From: JBMNGW01 sp050950025
GTDB lineage: Bacteria > Spirochaetota > Spirochaetia > Sphaerochaetales > Sphaerochaetaceae
DNA length: 23,208 nucleotides
NCBI GenBank assembly: GCA_050950025.1
Contig: JBMNGW010000014.1
Coordinates: forward strand, 1 to 23,208
Direction: 5' to 3'
This document shows, piece by piece, positions 14,992 to 22,335 of the stretch. The notes beneath the pieces were generated by a model. It worked only from the letters and a program-made list of their open reading frames with translations, had not been told where the DNA came from and did no database searches. The position numbers and the translations under genes are program-made. Numbering within the stretch: the first letter of the stretch is position 1; each line of letters opens with the position of its first letter.

Positions 14992-16017
14992 ATGAAGGAA
15001 AAAACAAGTTTGTCAGTGGGAATTGATTTAGGCACCTCAAACCTTCTCATTTATGTGGAAGGCCAAGGGACGCTGTTCAATGAGCCTTCAATCATCGCCA
15101 TTGACAAGGCTACGGGCAACGTTGTTTCAGTTGGACATGAGGCGGCTAAGCTGGATGGGAAGACCCATAGCAAAGTGGAAGTCGCACGCCCTTTGCAGGG
15201 GGGAGTAATTTCAGACATTCAGTTAATCAGCGAAATCCTGTTGTTTACGCTTGAAAAGATCTTTGTCTCCGATCTGACTTCCATTAATAAATTAATGATT
15301 TGCATTCCTGCAGAAATTACAAACACCGAAAAGGAAGCGATTGTCGATTTAGGTCACAGCCTGGGAATTCAGAATACGTTGATTGAAGAGGAGATTAAAG
15401 CCGGAGCTTTGGGATCGGGATTGGATATCTTTGAGCCGATGGGGCATTTGGTTATCGATCTTGGTGGGGGAACCACCGATTTTGGTATTATGTCTTTAGG
15501 TGAAGTTGTTCTGTCCAAATCAATCAAAATTGCCGGTGATTATTTTGATCAACAAATTATTGACTACGTTAAAACATTTCACAAACTGGAAATCGGCACC
15601 CAAACCGCTGAGGAAATTAAAAACTCTCTTAGCTCATTAACTGGGCCCTATCCAACGGACGACGATGATCAACTTAAATCTGCCATAGCGATGGGCCGTG
15701 ATCTTGTAACGGGATTGCCCCGTAAGACTATCATCAAAGCAGAAGAAGTACGTCAAGTATTACTTAAATGTTTTGATCCCATTAAAGCGGTCCTATTGGC
15801 CACTTTGGAGGAAGCTCCGCCAGAATTGGCCGGGGATTTAGTCGATTCAGGAATCATGTTAACTGGTGGCTGCTCCCAGATTTTGGGAATCAAAGAGTAT
15901 TTCGAAGAAATCGCAGAGATCCCTGTCTTTCTCTCTGAGGTTCCACTGACGGCAGTGATTGACGGTTGCAAGAAAATGCTCAAAATGACCAATCGCTATT
16001 TTTACAGTGAAGTATAG
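14992..16017 (+). CDS. mreB: MreB-like actin, first of three tandem paralogues
   Basis: This 341-residue actin-fold protein has phosphate-1 motif DLGTSN (12-17), phosphate-2 motif DLGGGTTD (156-163), adenosine motif LTGG (290-293) and the MreB-diagnostic GRDLVTGLP. Length and order match MreB. Canonical MreB has E-E-P-M-A-A-A in the ATP-site helix; here residues 131-138 read IEEEIKAG. The basic Arg-rich segment that normally precedes the V-I-C-x-P strand is also missing. MreB filaments lie under the membrane and guide envelope synthesis and shape. The ATG follows a strong GGGAGGGG site. No mreC, mreD, rodA or PBP gene is adjacent. It is MreB-family with certainty, but whether it replaces or supplements a canonical MreB elsewhere is unknown. 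Confidence 0.9.
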   Translation: MKEKTSLSVGIDLGTSNLLIYVEGQGTLFNEPSIIAIDKATGNVVSVGHEAAKLDGKTHSKVEVARPLQGGVISDIQLISEILLFTLEKIFVSDLTSINKLMICIPAEITNTEKEAIVDLGHSLGIQNTLIEEEIKAGALGSGLDIFEPMGHLVIDLGGGTTDFGIMSLGEVVLSKSIKIAGDYFDQQIIDYVKTFHKLEIGTQTAEEIKNSLSSLTGPYPTDDDDQLKSAIAMGRDLVTGLPRKTIIKAEEVRQVLLKCFDPIKAVLLATLEEAPPELAGDLVDSGIMLTGGCSQILGIKEYFEEIAEIPVFLSEVPLTAVIDGCKKMLKMTNRYFYSEV

Positions 16018-16029
16018 GAAGGTGTGAGG

Positions 16030-17058
16030 ATGAATGGAGTAAACGGACAGGATAAATTGGGATTGGGAATTGATCTGGGGACTGCCAATTTATTGGTATT
16101 CCTGGAAAAGAAGGGAATCATTTTCGACGAACCTTCTGTCATTGCTTTTGACAGGGAGTCGGGCAAAATTGTTGCCGCCGGTGAGGATGCGCATCGGATG
16201 CTTGGCAAGGTTCACTCCAAAATAGCAGTCATTAAACCGCTTAAAAACGGTGTCATTAGTGACATGCGTGCCGCTAAAGCCTTATTGAACTATGTGCTGG
16301 GTAAAATCGAAAACTTAACAGCCAAGGATTTATCAAAGACGACGTGCGTCATTTGCTGCCCCTCTGAGGTTACCAAAATTGAGCGCGATGTGATGATGAG
16401 CTTGGCTATGAAAATGAACATCACCGATGTGTTTATCGAAGAGGAGATTAAAAGCGGTGCTTTGGGTGCCGGAGTTGATATTTTTAAATCTAAGGGTGTG
16501 ATGGTTGTTGACATCGGGGGAGGGACCACTGATGTGGGAATTATCTCCTTTGGTGATATCGTGCTTTCACGGACCATTCGTAAAGCGGGAAGCTTTATGG
16601 ACGATGAGATTTCCAAATATGTGAAAAAGACTCAGAGCGTTGAAATAGGGGAGTTAACCAGTGAGAGAATGAAAATGGAACTGGGAGACCTCCATGAAGA
16701 GGCTAAGGATGTCATCAATCGCTATGCAGGCAGAGATATGGTAAAAGGCATCCCCAAATGGGTCATGCTGTCCACTGCCGAAGTACAAACAGTATTAGCT
16801 CCAATATTCGACGAAATTGTTAAACTGATCACCGGCGTACTGAAGGATACTCCCCCTGAGCTTTCAGCCGATATTTACCGCCATGGCATTTTGCTTACCG
16901 GTGGATGTTCTTTAATTCGGGGCACTGAAGAGTACATCCAAAAAAGAATCCAAGTTCCTGTGAAAGTGGTGCAAAATCCACTTTCCTGTGTGGCCGATGG
17001 GACGAAGTACTTATTGAAAAACCGTGGCGACTATTTGGTAAACCCGCTTCAACTATAG
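16030..17058 (+). CDS. mreB: MreB-like actin, second tandem paralogue
   Basis: The protein (342 residues from ATG 16030) has DLGTAN near the N-terminus, DIGGGTTD in the phosphate-2 loop and LTGGCS in the adenosine loop, plus the MreB motif CPSEVTKIER. The ATP-site helix reads IEEEIKSG, sharing the departure from canonical E-E-P-M-A-A-A with both neighbours. The family motif G-R-D-L-V-T-G-L-P is changed to GRDMVKGIP. An in-frame GTG at 16024 lies one base from the AGGAAGG element, whereas ATG 16030 has seven bases of spacing, so ATG is preferred. Gap to the first paralogue is 12 bases. The three proteins differ widely outside the motifs, so the duplications are old. Expected role: co-polymerising or partner filaments affecting cell shape. 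Confidence 0.9.
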   Translation: MNGVNGQDKLGLGIDLGTANLLVFLEKKGIIFDEPSVIAFDRESGKIVAAGEDAHRMLGKVHSKIAVIKPLKNGVISDMRAAKALLNYVLGKIENLTAKDLSKTTCVICCPSEVTKIERDVMMSLAMKMNITDVFIEEEIKSGALGAGVDIFKSKGVMVVDIGGGTTDVGIISFGDIVLSRTIRKAGSFMDDEISKYVKKTQSVEIGELTSERMKMELGDLHEEAKDVINRYAGRDMVKGIPKWVMLSTAEVQTVLAPIFDEIVKLITGVLKDTPPELSADIYRHGILLTGGCSLIRGTEEYIQKRIQVPVKVVQNPLSCVADGTKYLLKNRGDYLVNPLQL

Positions 17059-17070
17059 GAGATGAGCATA

Positions 17071-18120
17071 ATGGCACTAATCGCTCGAAAACAGACAAAA
17101 GAGACAAAAGAAAATACCGGTAAGAATATCGGGATTGATTTGGGAACCGCCAACATCCTCGTGTATGTTGAAGGTGAGGGAATCGTTACTAATGAACCGT
17201 CAGTGATTGCATTTGATTATGAGACAAATGAGGTCATTGCTGCCGGAACGAAAGCTGCTAATATGGTTGGTAAAGGACACCACGGGATTAGAATTGTCAG
17301 TCCTTTAAATATGGGAGTCATCTCCGATATTGAGGCAACCAAGAAATTAATTGAGATTTCTTTGCACCGAGTTGAGAATATCAGCATCAATATCGGAGAA
17401 TCGACATTGCTTCTGTGTTGTCCATCGGAAGTGACTCAGTTGGAACGTGATTCCTTCATTGACTTAGGCAATAAATTGGGAGTCAAAGAGGTGTTCATTG
17501 AACAGGAGGTGAAAGCCGGAGCTATAGGCTCGGGATTGGACATCTTCAGTAGTAATGGTTCGATGATTATCGACATTGGAGGCGGATCAACTGATATTGG
17601 GGTTCTTTCCCTGGGAGATATCGTAGTTTCAGAATCCAATAGGATAGCAGGCAATTATCTTGATGCTGAGATTATGAATCATTTGCAGTACAAACATGGA
17701 CTGTTAATTGGCAAAAAGACGGCCGAACGAATTAAAATGGAAGTTGGATCGCTGCGGCAAAACATCGAGAACCCCAAACAGACCTGGGCTAGCGGGCGTG
17801 ATGTTGTTAGCGGGTTACCTAAAAAGATTACTATCACAGAGACCGAGATTAGGGATGTGTTAGCAAAGCCGATGGAATCAATTGCAACCATTGTGTTGAA
17901 AGTCTTACAAAACACGCCTCCTGAACTCTCTTCTGATATTATCAACAGTGGGATTTTTATCAGCGGCGGAGGCTCCTTAATTGATGGTGTTGATGAGTTT
18001 CTCCACTTGCGTATCGGCTTGGACTTTTTTATCTCAAAGCGTCCTTTGACCGCTGTGGTTGATGGCACCAAGATGTTGTTAAAAAACCGCGGCAGCTATT
18101 TTGTCAAACCGGTAGATTGA
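17071..18120 (+). CDS. mreB: MreB-like actin, third tandem paralogue
   Basis: The protein (about 349 residues from ATG 17071) has DLGTAN, the phosphate-2 motif DIGGGSTD, FISGGGSL in the adenosine loop and GRDVVSGLP. The ATP-site helix reads IEQEVKAG, again unlike canonical MreB. A lysine-rich N-terminal extension of about 15 residues precedes the first strand; it could be a membrane or partner contact, but no clear amphipathic helix is visible. An earlier in-frame ATG (17062) abuts the AGGAG element directly, so 17071 with nine bases of spacing is preferred. A strong terminator follows, ending the three-gene operon. Confidence 0.9.
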   Translation: MALIARKQTKETKENTGKNIGIDLGTANILVYVEGEGIVTNEPSVIAFDYETNEVIAAGTKAANMVGKGHHGIRIVSPLNMGVISDIEATKKLIEISLHRVENISINIGESTLLLCCPSEVTQLERDSFIDLGNKLGVKEVFIEQEVKAGAIGSGLDIFSSNGSMIIDIGGGSTDIGVLSLGDIVVSESNRIAGNYLDAEIMNHLQYKHGLLIGKKTAERIKMEVGSLRQNIENPKQTWASGRDVVSGLPKKITITETEIRDVLAKPMESIATIVLKVLQNTPPELSSDIINSGIFISGGGSLIDGVDEFLHLRIGLDFFISKRPLTAVVDGTKMLLKNRGSYFVKPVD

Positions 18121-18136
18121 GCATGTTTGTTGTGTC

Positions 18137-18175
18137 CCTCACCTGTTAGCAATAAAAACAGGTGAGGTTCTTTTT
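18137..18175 (+). terminator. Strong intrinsic terminator of the mreB-like operon
   Basis: CCTCACCTGTT (18137-18147) and AACAGGTGAGG (18157-18167) form a perfect 11-bp stem around a nine-base loop, followed by TTCTTTTT. It lies 16 bases after the third mreB-like stop. Confidence 0.95.
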
Positions 18176-18207
18176 ACTTAGGTGTTAGCATATTTAGTGA
18201 CTCTGTT

Positions 18208-19452
18208 ATGAAACATAGTGTAAAATCTGTCTTTTGCCTTTATATCTCAATAAGGGCTCTTGATGAGTATCATTTCCCCCAAAAAAGCGCCGCTTCTGAG
18301 GCTGTTTATGAAGGCTGTGCCCTTAAGTTAACCGATTATTTTGGGCAGCGTGCCCTAATGAGGATGGCAAGCGATGAATTTGCCCTTCTGCTTTATTTCC
18401 CTGCTGAAGTGGGGCAGAGTGAAGAAAAGCGACAAACTCATCAGCAGCACATCTGTCAGAAACTGGTTGGGGAGTTGGAAGCAGTAATCGACTCGTATAC
18501 CCACTCTTTAATCTTGCCGTTTTCTTTAAGTATAGGGTGCGGGGCAAGCGGAATCCGTTATCATGCCCAAACGATTGAACAGCTCATTGATTTGGCCTAT
18601 TACGCTGAGCAGGAAGCTCGAGCCTCCCATAAGGCGTATCTAGTTGCCGATGTGGCTATCCAAGCAAGAAAACTCGACATGGATGAGTGCAGAAAGGGTT
18701 TTCGCGTTAAAGGATGGGAGAAGGAGTTCACCCCTTTTTACCAGCCTATTGTTGATCTTCAATCGTTTGCCATTTTGGGTGCTGAGGCATTGGCCCGTTG
18801 GCAATTAGGCGGCTTTAGGATTATTGCTGCCCACGTGTTTAAAGATATTGCCCAACAGATGCACCTTATTCAAACTATTGATACGCTGATTATTGGAAAA
18901 ACCTGTACCGCTGTTGAACGGATGAGTGCCAATAATCTTCTAAAAGATCCTTTTAAAGTAGTATTTAATGTTAGTGATGAGAGCTTACAACAAGGCTTTG
19001 CCGATTGGCTTTACCAACTAGTGTCTAAACGTAATCTGGTACCGGCAGATGTTGAGCTCGATATTAATGAGTCTGCTTTATACTCTCCTCTCTGTCTGGC
19101 TGTGATTACTCAATTAAAACAATTCGGTTTTAGAATCTCTTTAGATGCTTTTACGGAAAAAGCGTTTGATTTGCGCCTTCTTATGAGAACAGAATTTGAT
19201 GTGATTAAACTCGATTTCTCAATTTATTCAGCAGGATTGGCTCCCATTTATGCTTCATTGGTGCAAACTGCAAAGCAAAGAGGAATTGAGGTCCTAGCCA
19301 AAGGGATCGAAGACGGCACAACGCTCCAAGCTGCAAAACGGTTTGGCTGCACGTATGCCCAGGGCAATTACTTTACCCCACCGATTCCTGAATCTGCGTA
19401 TTCACTCTTTATGCAAAAGTATAGAGATGGAGTCTGTGTTGGGCTGTTTTGA
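18208..19452 (+). CDS. Degenerate GGDEF-EAL protein, probable c-di-GMP effector rather than enzyme
   Basis: This 414-residue soluble protein has an N-terminal GGDEF-like domain (about 1-150) whose signature is ASDEF (54-58) and which lacks the metal-binding Asp of the first strand, so it is unlikely to be a cyclase. The C-terminal EAL domain (about 172-408) keeps E193 of EALAR, N254, K334 and Q385. However, the E-I-T-E motif reads DINE (D285), the usual D-D-F-G reads DAFT (second Asp replaced by A314), and A-E-G-V-E reads AKGIE (K365). These losses predict little or no phosphodiesterase activity. No sensor or membrane segment is present. No Shine-Dalgarno site precedes the ATG, and the start is set by the first GGDEF strand. 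It converges with a diguanylate cyclase gene 16 bases away. Confidence 0.82.
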   Translation: MKHSVKSVFCLYISIRALDEYHFPQKSAASEAVYEGCALKLTDYFGQRALMRMASDEFALLLYFPAEVGQSEEKRQTHQQHICQKLVGELEAVIDSYTHSLILPFSLSIGCGASGIRYHAQTIEQLIDLAYYAEQEARASHKAYLVADVAIQARKLDMDECRKGFRVKGWEKEFTPFYQPIVDLQSFAILGAEALARWQLGGFRIIAAHVFKDIAQQMHLIQTIDTLIIGKTCTAVERMSANNLLKDPFKVVFNVSDESLQQGFADWLYQLVSKRNLVPADVELDINESALYSPLCLAVITQLKQFGFRISLDAFTEKAFDLRLLMRTEFDVIKLDFSIYSAGLAPIYASLVQTAKQRGIEVLAKGIEDGTTLQAAKRFGCTYAQGNYFTPPIPESAYSLFMQKYRDGVCVGLF

Positions 19453-19468
19453 CTCATCTTTACTTTTA

Positions 19469-21256
19469 TTAGGCATAGCCGATATTGTTCTTCCCACTCT
19501 TTTTTACCTGGTAAAGAGCCGCATCGGCTTTTTGATAAAGTTCGCTGAAATTCGTTCCGTTATCTGGGAAACACGCTACACCGATGCTGCAGGTAATACC
19601 GATAGTTTGTATGGCTTGCATCAATGCGGTGAGTTTTGTGTGTAGTTTTTTTCTATCGTGGAAATTAACTAATAACAGGGCAAATTCATCGCCACCCAAA
19701 CGACCTATTACGTCAGTTGAGCTAAATGGTTCTCGCACTATTTCAGCTAATCGGATGAGCATCTGATCGCCCACTTGGTGCCCTTTAGTATCATTGATAA
19801 TTTTAAAATCATCAATATCGAGCATAACCAGCATATGAGAATTTAGTTTGGGATCGGCAATATGGAGTATCCGTTTAATGGAAGCTTCCAATCCTCTTCT
19901 GTTTAACAGATTGGTTAGTGGATCTAATTGTACAAGGCTTTGCATCTGTTGGGCTTCTTGTTTTTCCCGGTCAATATCCTGAATACGTCCAGCTATGCGC
20001 TCAATAATCCCCTCTTCATTGCAAACTGACCAAAGGATGAATTTGGTCCAAAAGAGCGTTGTCTCCTCTTTGCTTTGGCGACTAAGGCGTACTTCAATTC
20101 TAAGATGCTTATACCCTCTGTTAATCATCTCCTTCATACTGGCCATAAAACGGACTTTATCCTGGGGGTGCATCTGATACAGTTTACCTTTTACTAAATT
20201 GGCATTTGTTTCCAAAGGAGAGCCGAACATGCGAATCCAGTTTTTCTCATGCGAAGTAAATAAGAAACTGGCTTGTTGGACTCCCCATTCAAAAATAACT
20301 TCATCAGTTTGCTCAAGCATGAACTGGTAGCGTTGGTTAGCTGTGTTCAATTGTTCCATGGCCTCATGAAATTTCGTGATATCAGAAGCGGTACAAACGA
20401 CAGTTTTGCCCTCTTCTATCACATGATATGAGCAGCCAATCCACAACGATTCCCGTGCAAAAGAGAAAGCCCCCTTTTTTGAATTGCCGATTTCTATTTC
20501 ACCAACTAAAGCCACAAGTGAGTTGCCTGTTGCCTTTTGCATACTTGTTGCATCAGGGTAGCCAAGCAAAGTAGCAAAAGAGGCACTGATATAGGTAAAA
20601 GAGAGCTTTTTGTCGATATTACAGACAACAATAGGGGTGGCATTAAAGGCTACTGTAAAGTATTTGTTCTGGTGTACGCATTTTTGTAGAGTATGTTCTA
20701 ATTGTAAAAAAGCAGCCTCAACGTCGTTAAAGCTTTTTAAAGAGCTGCGTAACGGCCCATTAGTGTCAACTCGTTGCAACCCATCTGTCAATGTGGCCAA
20801 ATTTTGCTTGTGTCGATAGGCCAAAAAACATAAGAAAAGGGAAAGCAATATTGCTATCAATGCTAAGGCAAGTTGAAAGAAGGAGATGAAGCGCATAGCT
20901 GAAATAAGGGTTAAAGACGGTTGCCCATATTGATAATACAGGAGCAAAAAAAGATTTCCCCGTATAAAAGTGAGGCGAAAATCGTAGGAAGCGTTGGGAG
21001 TAAAAGAGAGGATGCGTTTTTGCATCTGGGTCGAAAAAGAGCCGCTTTGTTCCCAAATCACTTTTTGATCATCTACCACATAGCGGGCCGCCAAATACTC
21101 ATTTGGACTTTTTTGTCCGCCGGTAAAAAGCTTTGCATCAGCTAAAAGATACTGGCGGCTTACAGGAAGCGTTAAGAGAACAAGATGTGAGCACAGGAGT
21201 ACTATCGTCGCAGCCATAAAGAGCAACACTAGTTGTGTCAGCCGGGCTTTATGCAT
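19469..21256 (-). CDS. Membrane-bound PAS-PAS-GGDEF diguanylate cyclase
   Basis: The 595-residue protein has membrane segments at about 8-30 and 119-146 flanking an extracytoplasmic region of about 90 residues. Two PAS-like domains follow (about 200-295 and 315-430), then a GGDEF domain from about 440. The active site is intact: D480 and D482 in LDIDDFK, N488, D497 in GHQVGDQ, and RLGGDEF (519-525). The product-inhibition site R-x-x-D five residues before GGDEF reads SSTD (512-515), so feedback inhibition by c-di-GMP is probably absent. It makes c-di-GMP from GTP in response to a signal at the membrane or through PAS. The start has AAGGAGATAT upstream. No clear promoter was found in the 92 bases before it, so read-through from the ribokinase gene is possible. 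Confidence 0.9.
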   Translation of the reverse strand: MHKARLTQLVLLFMAATIVLLCSHLVLLTLPVSRQYLLADAKLFTGGQKSPNEYLAARYVVDDQKVIWEQSGSFSTQMQKRILSFTPNASYDFRLTFIRGNLFLLLYYQYGQPSLTLISAMRFISFFQLALALIAILLSLFLCFLAYRHKQNLATLTDGLQRVDTNGPLRSSLKSFNDVEAAFLQLEHTLQKCVHQNKYFTVAFNATPIVVCNIDKKLSFTYISASFATLLGYPDATSMQKATGNSLVALVGEIEIGNSKKGAFSFARESLWIGCSYHVIEEGKTVVCTASDITKFHEAMEQLNTANQRYQFMLEQTDEVIFEWGVQQASFLFTSHEKNWIRMFGSPLETNANLVKGKLYQMHPQDKVRFMASMKEMINRGYKHLRIEVRLSRQSKEETTLFWTKFILWSVCNEEGIIERIAGRIQDIDREKQEAQQMQSLVQLDPLTNLLNRRGLEASIKRILHIADPKLNSHMLVMLDIDDFKIINDTKGHQVGDQMLIRLAEIVREPFSSTDVIGRLGGDEFALLLVNFHDRKKLHTKLTALMQAIQTIGITCSIGVACFPDNGTNFSELYQKADAALYQVKKSGKNNIGYA

Positions 21257-21348
21257 AGATATCTCCTTGTAAATCGAGCCTAGAGTAACACGCGTTATGG
21301 CTGTTGTACAGGGATAAAAGTAAGAAGTTTTGGCTGAAGTGGAGGAAG

Positions 21349-22263
21349 TTATTTAAGAAAGGGGCGCAAGGTGTAAGACTCTAGGATATCAAGCTCTTTG
21401 GGGGAGGGGATGCTATCCATTGCCCCTTCTCTCATCACCGTCACAGCTGCCGCTCTGCTTCCTTGATAAAGTGCTTTTTCAACAGATGTACTTTTGGCAA
21501 AAGTTGCCAAAAAATAGCCAATAAATGTGTCTCCGGCAGCGGTGGTGTCAATCACAGGAACATCCCAAGCACCAATAAAGAAGCGCTGTGATTCTCCTTT
21601 TCCGTAGATGGCTCCTTTATCGCCAAGGGTAAGTACTATGGCAGTATCTTTATATTGTTGGGTCAATATTTTCAACGAATCCATGGGATCTTCAAAGCCA
21701 CCAAGGCCTTGAGCCTCAATTTCATTAAGAACCAATAGATCTATTTGATCAAGTGCAAGCTCTTTGATTTGGTCTTCAAAAGGGGCAGGGTTGAAACAGG
21801 TGAGCAACCCTTTTTTCTTGGCTGCCAAAATACAATAATCAAGCATATTGATTTCATTCTGTAACACGAGCCAATCACCCGGTTCAAAGTGATTTAATAG
21901 CGCATCCACATGCTCTTTGGTAAAGGCCTTATTGGCACCACTAAATAAGACAATGGAGTTTTCACCTTTTTTGTCGACTTGAATGAGGGCTTGGCCGGTG
22001 GGAATATTCCTTTCTTCCATTAAAGAGGTGTTCACTCCGTAATCGGCGAGCTTCTCTTTAATCCAAGAGCCATCAGGGCCCACTAAACCGCCATGGTACA
22101 CATCTAAGCCCCCAGCCTTAGCCAATGCCACTGATTGGTTGGCTCCTTTGCCCCCTGTGCTGCGAGTCAGCGAACTGCTGGCGATGGTTTCTCCTGGAGC
22201 AACAATATGGTCTACAGAAAAAACCAAATCAATGTTAGTTGAGCCGATGTTAAGAATTCGCAT
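21349..22263 (-). CDS. rbsK: Ribokinase (PfkB family)
   Basis: The 304-residue protein has ribokinase signatures: NIGSTNIDLVF at the start, GGKGANQSVALAKAG, FNPAPFE in the middle and IDTTAAGDTFIGYF with catalytic D245. NPAP and GGKGANQ are typical of true ribokinases, which make ribose 5-phosphate. No ribose transporter or rbsD is nearby. There is no Shine-Dalgarno sequence; a near-consensus promoter ends six bases before the ATG, so translation is probably leaderless. The diguanylate cyclase gene lies 92 bases downstream on the same strand with no clear terminator between them. Another PfkB-fold substrate, such as deoxyribose, cannot be excluded. Confidence 0.88.
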   Translation of the reverse strand: MRILNIGSTNIDLVFSVDHIVAPGETIASSSLTRSTGGKGANQSVALAKAGGLDVYHGGLVGPDGSWIKEKLADYGVNTSLMEERNIPTGQALIQVDKKGENSIVLFSGANKAFTKEHVDALLNHFEPGDWLVLQNEINMLDYCILAAKKKGLLTCFNPAPFEDQIKELALDQIDLLVLNEIEAQGLGGFEDPMDSLKILTQQYKDTAIVLTLGDKGAIYGKGESQRFFIGAWDVPVIDTTAAGDTFIGYFLATFAKSTSVEKALYQGSRAAAVTVMREGAMDSIPSPKELDILESYTLRPFLK

Positions 22264-22269
22264 ACGTTG

Positions 22270-22298
22270 ATTGTAAAAGAGAGTAAATGGTTCGTCAA
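22270..22298 (-). promoter_or_regulatory. Promoter of the ribokinase gene (leaderless geometry)
   Basis: On the - strand TTGACG (22293-22298), a 17-base spacer and TACAAT (22270-22275) are followed by only six bases before the ATG. The transcription start is therefore predicted at the A of the start codon. The -35 overlaps the tail of the upstream terminator. Confidence 0.75.
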
Positions 22299-22328
22299 GA
22301 AAAGAGAGCCGACAGATGCCGGCCCTCT
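22296..22328 (-). terminator. Intrinsic terminator of the aldolase gene
   Basis: On the - strand AGAGGGCCGGC (22318-22328) pairs with GTCGGCTCTCT (22303-22313) as an 11-bp stem with two G-U pairs and loop ATCT, followed by TTTCTT. It lies a few bases after the aldolase stop codon. Confidence 0.8.
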
Positions 22329-22335
22329 AGAATAC

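Noticed and set aside
17679..18071. Open frame of 130 codons on the - strand
   Set aside because: It is contained in the third mreB-like gene, with no motif. Similar antisense frames in the other two copies reflect their shared coding.
18168..18207. Promoter for the GGDEF-EAL gene
   Set aside because: Candidate boxes (TTCTTT with TATTTA; GTGACT with TAAAAT) are poor, overlap the terminator or fall inside the gene; none is convincing.
19343..19645. Open frame of 100 codons spanning the convergent gene ends
   Set aside because: It overlaps the ends of two well-supported genes on both strands and has no motif or ribosome site.
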